Of a stretch of DNA of 64,000 bases, positions 30,701 to 44,895 are shown one piece after another. The notes under the pieces were generated by a model. That model saw nothing but the letters and a program-made list of their open reading frames with translations. It was not told the DNA's origin and searched no databases. Source of the stretch: Unio delphinus (Eukaryota > Mollusca > Bivalvia > Unionida > Unionidae); contig JAQISU010000171.1 in the NCBI GenBank assembly GCA_029339505.1, positions 1,271,001 through 1,335,000 on the forward strand, read 5' to 3'. The position numbers and the translations under genes were made by a program. Positions within the stretch are counted from its first letter, which is position 1. Each line of letters starts with the position of its first letter.

Positions 30701-33700
30701 AGTTCAGTGCCATAAGATGAGCTACACATATGTAGATTTTTTTCTTCCAATACAAGCTTGAATTCAGTGCCACAACATCAGCTACAGATATGTAGATTTT
30801 TTTCTTTCACTACAAGCTTGAATTCAGTGTCACAACATCAGCTACACATATGTAGATTATTTTCTTTCACTACAAGCTTGAATTCAGTGTCACAACATCA
30901 GCTACACATATGTAGAATTTTTTCTTCCACTACAAGCTTGAATTCAGTGCCACAACATCAGCTACACATATTTAGATTTTTTCTTTCACTACAAGCTTGA
31001 ATTCAGTGTCACAACATCAGCTACACATATTTAGATTTTTTTCTTTCACTACAAGCTTGAATTCAGTCTCACAACATCAGCTACACATATGTAGAATTTT
31101 GTCTTTCACTACAAGCTTGAATTCAGTGTCACAACATCAGCTACACATATTTAGATTTTTTTTCTTTCACTAAAAGCTTGAAATCAGTGCCACAACATCA
31201 GCTACACATATGTAGATTTTTTTCTTCCCCTACAAGCTTGAATTCAGTGCCACAACATCAGCAACACATATGTAGATTTTGTTCTTTAGAATTTTTTTCT
31301 TCCACTACAAGCTTGAATTCAGTGCCACAACATCAGCTACACATATGTAGATTTTTTTCTTCCACTACAAGCTTGAATTCAGTGCCACAACATCAGCTAC
31401 ACATATTTAGAATTGTTTCTTTCACTACAAGCTTGAATTAAGTGTCACAACATCAGCTACACATATGTAGATTTTTTCTTCCACTACAAGCTTGAATTCA
31501 GTGCCACACATCAACTACACATATTTAGATTTTCTTCTTTCACTACAAGCTGAATGCAAGTGTCACAACATCAGCTACACATATTTAGATCTTTTTTCTT
31601 TCACTACCAAGCTTGAATTCAGTGTCACAAATGAGCTACACATATGTAGATTTTTTTATTCCACTACAAGCTTGAATTCAGTGCACAACTTCAGCTACAC
31701 ATATGTAGATTTTTTATCTTTCACTACAAGCTTGAATTCAGTGTCACAACATCAGCTACACATAAGTAGATTTTTTTCTTTCACTACAAGCTTGAATTCA
31801 GTGCTACAACATCAGCTACACATATGTAGATTTTTTTCTTCCACTACAAGCTTGAATTCAGTGTCACAAACATCAGCTACACATATGTAGATTTTTTTTC
31901 TTCACTACAAGCTTGAATTCAGTGTCACAACATCAGCTACACATATGTAGATTATTTTCTTCCACTACAAGCCTTGAATTCAGTATCACAACATCAGCTA
32001 CACATATGTAGATTTTTTTTCTTCCACTAACAAGCTGAATTCAGTGTCACAACATCAGTTACACATATTTAGATTTGTTTCTTCCACTACAAGCTTGAAT
32101 TCAGTGTCACAACATCAGCTAACATATGTAGATTTTTTTCTTCCACTACAAGCTTGAATTCAGTGTCACAACATCAGCTACACATATGTAGATTTTTTTC
32201 TTCCACTACAAGCTTAAATTCAGTGCCACAACATCAGCTACACATATGTAGATTTTTTCTTTCACTACAAGCTTGATTCAGTGTCACAACATGAGCTACA
32301 CATATGTAGATTTTTTTCTTCCACTACAAGCTTGAATTCAGTGTCACAACATCACCTACACATATGTAGATTTTTTTCTTCCACTACAAGCTTGAATTCA
32401 GTGTCACAACATCAGCTACACATATGTAGATTTTTTATTCCACTACAAGCTTGAAATCAGTGCCACAACATCAGCTACACATATGTAGATTTTTTTCTTC
32501 CACTACTAGCTTGAATTCAGTGTCACAACATCAGCTACACATATGTAGATTTTTTTATTCCACTACAAGCTTGAAATCAGTGCCACAACATCAGCTACAC
32601 ATATGTAGATTTTTTTCTTCCACTACAAGCTTGAATTCAGTGTCACAACATCAGCTACACATATGTAGATTTTTTTCTTCCACTACAAGCTTGATTCAGT
32701 GTCACAACATCAGCTACACATATGTAGATTTTTTTCTTTCACTACAAGCTTGAATTAAGTGTCACAACATCAGCTACACATATGTAGATTTTTTCTTCCA
32801 CTACAAGCTTGAATCAGTGCCACAACATCAACTACACATATTTAGATTTTCTTCTTTCACTACAAGCTTGAATTCAGTGTCACAACATCAGCTACACATA
32901 TTTAGATCTTTTCTTTCACTACAAGCTTGAATTCAGTGTCACAACATGAGCTACACATATGTAGATTTTTTTCTTCCACTACAAGCTTGAATTCAGTGTC
33001 ACAAACATCAGCTACACATATGTAGATTTTTTTCTTTCACTACAAGCTTGAATTCAGTGTCACAACATCAGCTACACATATGTAGATTCTTTTTCTTCCA
33101 CTACAAGCTTGAATTCAGTGTCACAACATCAGCTACACATATGTAGATTTTTTTATTCCACTACAAGCTTGAAATCAGTGCCACAACATCAGCTACACAT
33201 ATGTAGATTTTTTTCTTCCACTACAAGCTTGAATTCAGTGTCACAACATCAGCTACACATATGTAGATTTTTTCTTCCACTACAAGCTTGAATTCAGTGT
33301 CACAACATCAGCTACACATATGTAGATTTTTTTCTTCCACTACAAGCTTGACTTCAGTGTCACAACATCAGCTACACATATGTAGATTTTCTTCTTTCCA
33401 CTACAAGCTTGAATTCAGTGCCACAAAATCAGCTACACATATGTAGATTTTTTTCTTTCACTACAAGCTTGAATTCAGTGTCACAACATCAGCTACACAT
33501 ATGTAGATTTTTTTCTTTTACTACAAGCTTGAATTCAGTGTCACAACATCAGCTACACATATGTAGATTTTTTCTTTCACTAAGAGCTTGAATTCAGTGT
33601 CACAACATCAGCTACACATTTGTAGATTTTTATCTTTCACTACAAGCTTGAATTCAGTGTCACAACATCAGCTACACATATGTAGATTTTTATCTTTCAC

Positions 33701-36700
33701 TACAAGCTTGAATTCAGTGTCACAACATCAGCTACACATATGTAGATTTTTTTCTTTCACTACAAGCTTGAATTCGTGCCACTACATCAGCTACACATAT
33801 GTAGATTTTTTTCTTCCACTACAAGCTGAATTCAGGTGTCACAACATCAGCTACACATATGTAGATTTTTTTCTTCCACTACAAAGCTTGAATTCAGTGC
33901 CACAACATCAGCTACACATATGTAGAATTTTTTCTTCCACTACAAGCTTGAGTTCAGTGCCATAAGATGAGCTACACATATGTAGATTTTTTTCCTTCCA
34001 ATACAAGCTTGAATTCAGTGCCACAACATCAGCTACAGATATGTAGATTTTTTTTCTTTCACTACAAGCTTGAATTCAGTGTCACAACATCAGCTACACA
34101 TATGTAGATTATTTTCTTTCCACTACAAGCTTGAATTCAGTGTCACAACATCAGCTACACATATGTAGAATTTTTTCTTCCACTACAAGCTTGAATTCAG
34201 TGCCACAACATCAGCTACACATATTTAGATTTTTTCTTTCACTACAAGCTTGAATTCAGTGTCACAACATCAGCTACACATATTTAGATTTTTTTCTTTC
34301 ACTACAAGCTTGAATTCAGTCTCACAACATCAGGCTACACATATGTAGAATTTTGTCTTCCACTACAAGCTTGAATTCAGTGTCACAACATCAGCTACAC
34401 ATATTTAGATTTTTTTTCTTTCACTACAAGCTTGAAATCAGTGCCACAACATCAGCTACACATATGTAGATTTTTTTCTTCCCCTACAAGCTTGAATTCA
34501 GTGCCACAACATCAGCAACACATATGTAGATTTTGTTCTTCCACTACAAGCTTGAATTCAGTGCCACACATCAGCTACACATATGTAGATTTTTTTCTTC
34601 ACTACAAGCTTGAAATTCAGTGCACAACATCAGCTACACATATTTAGATTTGTTTCTTTCACTACAAGCTTGAATTAAGTGTCACAACATCAGCTACACA
34701 TATGTAGATTTTTTCTTCCACTACAAGCTTGAATTCAGTGCCACAACATCAACTACACATATTAGATTTTCTTCTTTCACTACAAGCTTGAATGCAGTGT
34801 CACAACATCAGCTACACATATTTAGATCTTTTTTCTTTCACTACAAGCTTGAATTCAGTGTCACAACATGAGCTACACATATGTAGATTTTTTTATTCCA
34901 CTACAAGCTTGAATTCAGTGCCACAACATCAGCTACACATATGTAGATTTTTTATCTTTCACTACAAGCTTGATTCAGTGTCACAACATCAGCTACACAT
35001 ATGTAGATTTTTTTCTTTCACTACAAGCTTGATTCAGCTGCTACAACATCAGCTACACATATGTAGATTTTTTTCTTCCACTACAAGCTTGAATTCAGTT
35101 CACAACATCAGCTACACATATGTAGATTTTTTTTCTTCCACTACAAGCTTGAATTCAGTGTCACAACATCAGCTACACATATGTAGATTATTTTCTTCCA
35201 CTACAAGCTTGAATTCAGTATCACAACATCAGCTACACATATGTAGATTTTTTTTCTTCCACTACAAGCTTGAATTCAGTGTCACAACATCAGTTACACA
35301 TATTTAGATTTGTTTCTTCCACTACAAGCTTGAATTCAGTGTCACAACATCAGCTACACATATGTAGATTTTTTTTCTTCCACTACAAGCTTGAATTCAG
35401 TGTCACAACATCAGCTACACATATGTAGATTTTTTTCTTCCACTACAAGCTTAAATTCAGTGCCACAACATCAGCTACACATATGTAGATTTTTTCTTTC
35501 ACTACAAGCTTGAATTCAGTGTCACAACATCAGCTACACATAGTAGATTTTTTTCTTCCTACAAGCTTGAATTCAGTGTCACAACATCAGCTACACATAT
35601 TTAGATTTTTTTCTTTCACTACAAGCTTTAATTCAGTGTCACAACATCAGCTACACATATGTAGATTTTTTTCTTCCACTGCAAGCTTGAATCAGTGCCA
35701 CAACATCAGCTACACATATGTAGATTTTTTTCTTTCACTACAAGCTTGAATTCAGTGTCACAACATCAGCTACACATATGTAGATTTTTTTATTTCACTA
35801 CAAGCTTGAATTCAGTGCCACAACATCAGCTACACATATTTAGATTTTTTTCTTTCACTACAAGCTTGAATTCAGTGTCACAACATCAGCTACACATATG
35901 TAGATTTTTTTCTTCCACTACAAGCTTGAATTCAGTGTCACAACATCAGCTACACATATGTAGATTTTTCTTCTTTCACTACAAGCTTGAATCAGTGTCA
36001 CAACATCAGCTACACATATGTAGATTTTTTTCTTTCACTACAAGCTTGAATTCAGTGTCACAACATCAGCTACACATATTTAGATTTTTTTCTTTCACTA
36101 CAAGCTTGAATTCAGTGTCACAACATCAGCTACACATATGTAGATTTTTTCTTTCACTACAAGCTTGAATTCAGTGTCACAACATCAGCTACACATATGT
36201 AGATTTTTTTCTTTCACTACAAGCTTGAATTCAGTGTCACAACATCAGCTACACATATGTAGATTTTTTTCTTCCACTACAAGCTTGAATTCAGTGTCAC
36301 AACATCAGCTACACATATTTAGATTTTTTTCTTCCAATACAAGCTTGAATTCAGTGTCACAACATCAGCTACACATATGTAGATTTGTTTCTTCCACTAC
36401 AAGCTTGAATTCAGTGCCACAACATCAGCTACACATATTTAGATTTTTTTCTTTCACCACAAGCTTGAATTCAGTGTCACAACATCAGCTACACATATGT
36501 AGATTTTTTTCTTCCACTACAAGCTTGAATTCAGTGTCACAACATCAGCTACACATATGTAGATTTTTTTCTTCCCACTACAAGCTTGAATTCAGTGTCA
36601 CAACATCAGCTACACATATTTAGATTTTTTTCTTTCACTACAAGCTTGAATCAGTGTCACACACAGCTACACATATGTAGATTTGTTTCTTCCACTACAA

Positions 36701-37003
36701 GCTTGAATTCAGTCACAACATCAGCTACACATATTTAGATTTTTTTCTTTCACTACAAGCTTGAATTCAGTGTCACAACATCAGCTACACATATGTAGAT
36801 TTTTTTCTTCCACTACAAGCTTGAATTCAGTGCCACAACATCAGCTACACATATTTAGATTTTTTTCTTTCACTACAAGCTTTAATTCAGTGTCACAACA
36901 TCAGCTACACATATGTAGATTTTTTTCTTTCACTACAAGCTTGAATTCAGTGTCACAACATCAGCTACACATATTTAGATTTTTTTCTTTCACTACAAGC
37001 TTG
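27714..37003. repeat. 60-bp satellite array, about 155 units
   Basis: Unit landmarks: CAGCTACACATATGTAGATT, T-run, CTTCCACTACAAGCTTGAAT, TCAGTGTCACAACA. Variants (ATTTAGAT, TATTCC, GTGCCAC) recur in ordered blocks. Blocks at about 29.46-31.5 kb and 32.7-34.75 kb correspond with an offset of about 3,250 bp, and 28.90/29.56 kb with 658 bp. Single-base indels in T-runs and elsewhere are common from 31.5 to 35.6 kb. Confidence 0.95.
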
Positions 37004-37382
37004 AGAAATCACCGGCTTAAGAGTGTTTCTGATTTTTTTTGTATTTACCTTTAACAGATGCCTACCGTGAGCAATGCTTTCGTTGAACAAAACCTAATGT
37101 TGAACAAAGAAAACCTTGATGTCTTCTGATGTGTTTGACGAAGTTGTTCTAAACTCAAACAACAACAACAACAATATAACAAAACTATAGTAACTTAAGT
37201 CAATCTATCTAGACAGAGACAAATACACGCATGCATAATATTTTGAGTTTTTGATGATCAATTTTATGTTATATGCATGCCTAGCTAAGTAGATTTTCAG
37301 GTCAGAGTAGCTTAAACTGCCTAGTAAGTTATAAATGCTTCATGTGAAACAAATTATATGCTATTAGCTATATTTAATGACT

Positions 37383-37675
37383 CAAATTGACTGTACTACA
37401 AATAGGACCTCAAACTGACTGTACTACGAATAGGACCTCAAATTGACTGCACTACAAATAGAACCTCAAATTGACTGTACTACAAATAGGACCTCAAATT
37501 GACTGTACTACAAATAGAACCTCAAATTGACTGTACTACAAATAGGACCTCAAATTGACTGTACTACAAATAGGACCTCAAATTGACTGTACTACAAATA
37601 GAACCTCAAATTGACCCTCAAATTGACTGTACTACAAATAGGTCCTCAACTAAACTGACTGTACTACAAATAGGA
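37383..37675. repeat. 28-bp tandem repeat, about 10 units
   Basis: Unit contains CTCAAATTGACTGTACTACA followed by AATAGGAC or AATAGAAC. The last two units are irregular. Confidence 0.9.
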
Positions 37676-40139
37676 TAAAATTCTCAATGTGTGTGAAATG
37701 AACTATAAGTAATTAAAGTTGTATTTAAAGTGAAGCCGGCCACTAGGGTCATTTGTTCACTAGTTTAACACTGCCATTTAATATGATAGAGTGTTAATTT
37801 TCCCGAAGGGAAGGAATGGTGCCACATCCCCACGGGCATTTATGCGCACAAAGTGCGCTATTTAGTTTGGTCGTCATATCATACCCCTAAAAAAGGAGCT
37901 AATGATATGAATGTAAGACCTAGGTGAGTGGGAATAGACCCAACACACACTCAACCCTATCAACCAATCAGGGAGAAGGTTACAGGGGTGCAGCGGCACC
38001 AAAGAAGAGCGAGTGAAAAATAGTTTTCTCATATCGCTATGTTGATGGGCTCTGGACGAGGAAAAAGAGGAAAAGGTCCCGGAGGTCGGCCAGCCGATGT
38101 CGTAGATGGATGTCGTTTACGCCCTGGAACGCCCTAGCCATACTTATTTCAAATTCAGTCCAGTTGTACTAATGGACGAAATAAAAACCAATAATGTGTT
38201 AGCCACCTGTGCAATTGTATCAAATAAATGAGTCGTAGAAGTTTTCTTTAACGTCCTAACTATACCAATTTTCTAGTACAATAGTGTACGTATCATAAGT
38301 CCCTAACAAATTTGTTTAACTAATATGTCTATGCTACATATAAAAGTGTCGTCACTTTTCGGTAAATAAGGTTGTTAATTTTGAGCGGTGTTCAAAATTG
38401 ATAAAGTCAGGTTTGTAATATAGATTATTCGAAGAGGTTTTATCGTAACCAATTGAGAACCCTATTGTTTTTCAAGCAATTGACGGCAAATATGAAAGCT
38501 TTTCAATCCTTTGCGCAGGCAGGTACCGGGATGCAGCATGTCGCTGGCTCCAGAGTTTCTCATGGACTGCTATTATTCCATGCTGCTGTATTATTATTTT
38601 CCAGGATGATTTGGCTGGTTTTTCAGGAGACGATATGCTATCAGGTGGTCCCTCCATTTAGGTCCCCACAGCTAGTAACGCCATTAGCATCGTGTAGAGT
38701 CCGCCATCTTGTTTCCACGTGGCAGCCGTCTTTGTCCTATGTACCAAGTCTCGTAGAAATGTTATTACAGGTAGCTGTTTTGGTAACCAGTGTTCACCAC
38801 AGTGGTATTCCCGTCATCGAAACCAGGTACCTAGAAGCTCCTATGGTTGCAGTATATTTTTTGTTCTGCAATCCTAATGGTCTCCATGTTATCTGTGGCT
38901 TCGCTGTAGTACACCGCATCTAGATGTAGTCCGGTCCTGCCTGCTACGTGTCCGCTGCCCGAATGTGAATGAATGGAAATAAACTATGACAGAAAAAATT
39001 GATCCATCCCCATAAACTATAGACAAATACACTTCATAGCAACCCAACTCTCTTAACAATTACGGAAAACTTAGCAATATTCAGAAATGTGTTATGTCAA
39101 ACATGCTTTATTCTAATTTTGTTAAGTATATCCTTTGTGCCCCAGCTAAATCAAAAATATGCCTAAAGTATTTAATGAAAAATAATGCATTTACCTGCCA
39201 GAAGGAATCATTTATCAGTCAACACAACACATTAATCCATAAACAAATTTGACTGCAGTACTTGCCATATTTAAAGACAAAATAAAAATGTTCGAAAGAA
39301 TCCGTGAACTTAAAAGCTTGGAACATGGTTATCCATTAGGGTCCGTATTTAAAGGGTCTTTTACACATGGGGGTAAATTTACAATCAATATTAAAGACAA
39401 CACAAGTATGTCACAAACATTTTCACCTCCTCCAAAGTAAAGGAGAGCTATATACGATAGTGACACAGATCACAAATTACCCATGAATAATCTAATGTAA
39501 AACTCATCGTTACAGCTTGTACTAACGTTAAGTATAACTATGGTAGAGCTGAATTGCCAATATCGTGTCATTATTTGCATTATAACTTTTCAAAATTGGA
39601 ACTGATAAAAATGAAACAGTTTCTTGTAATAATTATTAAATATTTCTTGCAAATTTCATATAACATTCATATATTAAATGTAAAAATACCTCATTATATG
39701 AGACGTTTTGTGTTATTTTTCTTAGCACACGCGTGTAAACTGTGTACTTGGAATGAAAGGTCACACCAAATTTTACCTTGCACTATACCATGTTTGTAAA
39801 TGATATCACAGGGTTGATAGACCCTCCAAGTGTAAAACACTATACTACCTTGCACTATACCAAGTTTATTGTTGTGATTTTGAATGGTAATTAAGACAAG
39901 GGTTTTGTTTGTTCCTTATGTAAAGATAAAACAAAGCATGTATTTGTTAGGATAGATTTTTTAGTAAAATTAATAAGATTGCCATTTTCTTTAAATTGTA
40001 TAAAAGTAATGTTTTATTTATTTATATTAAAGTAAGTTTCTAAAATATATTAAGATTAATTTCAGTTGTTTCCAAAGCACAACTATATATATTAATGGAA
40101 TGAAAATAGTTGCTGCGCAAGTGGAAAAAAAAAGCAATG
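37676..40139. other. Unique-looking sequence, no recognised gene
   Basis: Moderate GC around 37.75-38.15 kb and 38.5-38.95 kb, otherwise AT-rich. Open frames at 38453-38923 (156 codons), 39249-39440 and 39554-39799 show no family I know. They could be repeat-derived or chance. Confidence 0.35.
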
Positions 40140-40290
40140 TATATCATTGCTGATATGGCATTCGATGGATACCCTTGTAATCTCACATTGCTGATATGGC
40201 ATTCGATAATGCCCTTTTAATCTCGCATTGCTGATAAGGCATTCGATAATAACGTTTTAATCTCATATTGCTGATATGGCATTCGATACG
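40140..40290. repeat. About 40-bp tandem repeat, four units
   Basis: Each unit has ATTGCTGATATGGCATTCGA followed by a variable link ending TTTTAATCTC. Confidence 0.85.
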
Positions 40291-40639
40291 TATATTCACT
40301 CTGTGATTCCGTATCTCATACTTAAATTTCTCGTTTCGCACACCTAGTCTAAAACTATTTTTTCAACATATATTAAACGATAATGCACTAATAACTTATT
40401 TAGCTCTAACTTGTAAGTTATTAAAAACTCAACACATATTTGTAATTTTAATACATGCCGTCATATTGGGTGAAATCGCCGTTTATGCTGCGGAGGGTCA
40501 TTGGAAAGTACTGTTAACAGCTACGAGGAGTTCATTTTTTTATCTTCGGGGAATCTACTGCCTAGAAATTAGAGTTCAGGGTGACAGCAGCAATATCTTC
40601 GATATAATGTTTTACAATGAGTTTTAAGATGAGTTTGGT

Positions 40640-40688
40640 GTGGGAAGCCACACAAACACGAGATAAAGTTTGCAGAGGATTGTAAAAA
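40640..40688 (+). repeat. Dispersed repeat, copy A
   Basis: GCCACACAAACACGAGATAA then AGTTTGCAGAGGATTG. The same sequence with two changes occurs at 56811-56850, in the same orientation. Confidence 0.75.
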
Positions 40689-41354
<666 letters not shown>

Positions 41355-41696
41355 TCTTGCACATTAATATGTAACACGCACGTGCCGCGCAAGCAGTGAA
41401 GGTATCACGCGATACAAAGAATACAATAATATGGCCCGCAAACCTCGAGACCTTAATAATACTGAAACATACGGTAGTCTAACCGGGCCATATCAGGTAT
41501 TTAATAACATAGAGCATATGATCTGAATACGCATCGTTTTGTAGTATTTATGATGAGAATATACATCATTTATATAGTATTTATGAGGACAATAGACATC
41601 AGTTATGCAGTATTTATGATGATAAGCATAGTTTATACCGTACATATAATCCGAATAAGCATCATTTATGTATTTTTTATGCTATAAATAAACATT

Positions 41697-41888
41697 TGTT
41701 ATATAGATAAGATCGGATTACGTTATCTAGTACATAAGATCGGATTAGGTTATATAGTACATAAGATCGGATTAGGTTATATAGTACATAAGATCGGATT
41801 AGGTTATATAGTACATGATATCGGATTAAGTTATATAGTATATAAGATCGGATTAGGTTATATAGTACATAAGATCGGATTAGGCATC
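41697..41888. repeat. 27-bp tandem repeat, about 7 units
   Basis: Units contain ATAAGATCGGATTAGGTTAT then ATAGTAC. Degenerate related TATTTATGATGA units precede it from about 41540. Confidence 0.9.
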
Positions 41889-42010
41889 GTGTTGATAGTA
41901 CTTGCGATGAGTATAAACACCGTTAATATTGTACCTGTGATGAGAGGAAAAGAATGAAGCATCGTTTATATAGAACATAAGACCAGGATACACGTTTACT
42001 GTTCATACAT

Positions 42011-42013
<3 letters not shown>

Positions 42014-42081
<68 letters not shown>
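42014..42081. repeat. (AT)n microsatellite
   Basis: About 68 bp AT dinucleotide. Confidence 0.95.
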
Positions 42082-42084
<3 letters not shown>

Positions 42085-42224
42085 CTTTATCAACTTGATT
42101 TTAATTTCTGATTTGTTTTATTGAGATATATTTAACTTGTTTCGTGTTCTTAGGCAACATAAGAATAAGGTAAGAGAGAAGAAAAAGGTCTGAAATTCAG
42201 AATCTTTGTAATGTCGATACTACC

Positions 42225-43893
42225 AGACGGATTAGTTAATGACTATTATATGGCTAATAGATTGGTTTATGACTATTATTCGCTAATGGGATGGTTAATG
42301 ACTATTATTGGCTAATGGATTGGTTAATGACTATATATGGCTAATGGATTGGTTAATTACTATTATTGGCTAATGGATTGGTTAATGAATATTATTGATT
42401 GAAGGGATTGGCTAATGACTATTATTGGCTAATGGACTGGTCAATGACTATATATGGCTAATGGATTGGTTAATGACTATATATGGCTAATGGATTGGTT
42501 AATGACTATATATGGCTAATGGATTGGTCAATGACTATATATGGCTAATGGACTGGTTAATGACTATATATGGCTAATGGATTGGTTAATGACTATATAT
42601 GGCTAATGGATTGGTTAATGACTATTATTGGCTAGATTGGTTAATGACTATATATGGCTAATGGATTGGCTAATGACCATATATGGCTAATGGATTGGTT
42701 AATGACTATATATGGCTAATGGATTGGTTAATGACTATATATGGCTAATGGATTGGTTAATGACTATATATGGCTAATCGATTGCTTAATGACTATTATT
42801 GGCTAATGGATTGGTTAATGACTATATATGGCTAATGGATTGGTTAATGACTACATATGGCTAATGGACTGGTTAATGACTATATATGGCTAATGGATTG
42901 GTTAATGACTATTATTGGCTAATGGATTGGTTAATGACTATATATGGCTAATGGATTGGTTAATGACTATTTTTGGCTAATGGATTGGTTAATGACTATA
43001 TATGGCTAATGGATTGGTTAATGACTATATATGGCTAATGGATTGGTTAATGTCTATATATGGCTAATGGATTGGTTAATGACTATATATGGCTAATGGA
43101 TAGGTTAATGACTATATATGGCTAATGGATTGGTTAATGTCTATTATTGACTGTAATGATTGGCTAATGACTATTATTGGCTAATGGACTGGTTAATGAC
43201 TATATATGGCTAATGGATTGGTTAATGACTATATATGGCTAATCGATCGGTTAATGACTATTATTGGCTATTGGATTGGTTAATGACTATATATGGCTAA
43301 TGGATTGGTTAATGTCTATTATTGACTGAAGGGATTGGCTAATGACTATTATTGGCTAAAGGATTGGTTAATGACTGTATATGGCTAATGGATTGGTTAA
43401 TGACTATATATGGCTAATGGATTGGTTAATGACTATATATGGCTAATGGATTGGTTAATGACTATATATGCCTAATGGATTGGTTAATGACTATATATGG
43501 CTAATGGATTGGTTAATGTCTATTATTGACTGAAGGGATTGGCTAATGACTATATATGGTTAATGGACTGGTTAATGACTATATATGGCTAATGGATTGG
43601 TTAATGACTATATATGGCTAATGGATTGGTTAATGACTATATATGGCTAATGGATTGGTTAATGACTATTATTGCCTATTGGATTGGTTAATGACTATAT
43701 ATGGCTAATGGATTGGTTAATGACTATATATGGCTAATGGATTGGTTAATGACTATATATGGCTAATGGATTGGTGAATGACTATTATTGGCTAATGGAT
43801 TGGTTAATGACTATTATTGGCTATTGGATAGGTTAATGACTATTATTGGCTAATGGATTGGTTAATGCCTATTGGTGGATTGGTTAATGACTA
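42225..43893. repeat. 29-bp tandem repeat, about 57 units
   Basis: Unit landmarks TGACTATATATGGCTAATGG and ATTGGTTAA. A TATTATTGGC variant and a rarer TGACTGAAGGGATTGGC variant are interspersed. Confidence 0.93.
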
Positions 43894-44895
43894 TCATTTT
43901 GATAAAAGATGAGGAGAACAGATTTCATGCAACGATTGAAGCCCGGTCTGACTCATACTATGGGAGTAAGACCAGTCATTATTTTACAGTGAGAGAGCAA
44001 GTTTTTTTGTCGGGGAACAAACAATAGAAATATTATTAGATGCACCCGGTCAATTAAATATTTTAAAAAATGTGCCATGTATGACAGCAAAATATTTAAT
44101 TTCATTTTAAATTTCCGTATTTAATTTCGCACTGACAATATAGAATATGGACTCGTATTATTTGTGTATACGATATTCGGTGCAGACCGCTGAGTCACCT
44201 GTTTTGCAGCATGAATCGAAATTAGATGCTTTGAAACACCTGTTTACCTAGACTAAAATCATCTTCGCTTTCTCTAATGAAGGGAAACATTTATGGTATT
44301 ATGCCAATCTAATGACGAAATGTTTTAAATTCACATAAAGGTTAATTTCTATGGGAAATTAATTAGTGGTATGAATTATATTTTTAACAGTCCTAATAAT
44401 AAAAGTTGACATAAGGTTAATAACACATCACCTGTCAATGCCATCAGGTGAATGGTACGTGTGGCATCTGTACCGCTACTACTACATTCTATTTAACCAC
44501 TATTTGTATTGACAATGAAAACCTTTTGTTAAAATACTTACCATCCGATTTATTTGGGCATAATGGATACAGAGGAATATCATTAAAAAAAATTATGCAG
44601 TGGACCTTGGTCGTTTATAGAAATGTTGTAAAATGCAAATATTATTTTTAAAAGCACAACTAATGTGTAATCGAACTGATGTGGGTTTATACTTGGTTAT
44701 TATGCATTTATGCCATCAATATAGGAGGGAAACTGACTTGGCTGCGAAATTTGTCTTTTTATAAAGAAATGAAACATGATTGCTCATATAAATATATTGG
44801 TAGTAACAAAGGATTCTGTGAAATGAAGTTACAAAACCAACGAAAATTTAACAATTGTTAGTGAATCTTTTAGAGTCATGCCACTGGTAGGCTTT
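43894..44895. other. Unassigned AT-rich sequence
   Basis: No recognised gene. Frames of 60-67 codons at 44448 and 44679 show no known family. Confidence 0.4.

Noticed and set aside
27714..37003. CRISPR-like array
   Set aside because: Units are contiguous 60-mers with no unique spacers, in eukaryotic-type DNA.
27712..37054. Many frames encoding a 20-residue repeat (QHQLHICRFF type)
   Set aside because: 60 bp is 20 codons, so any stop-free phase stays open. Frequent single-base indels in the T-run and elsewhere break it, with no sign of selection on frame.
38453..38923. 156-codon frame as a membrane protein gene
   Set aside because: It has some hydrophobic stretches, but I see no family resemblance or homologous copy to support it.
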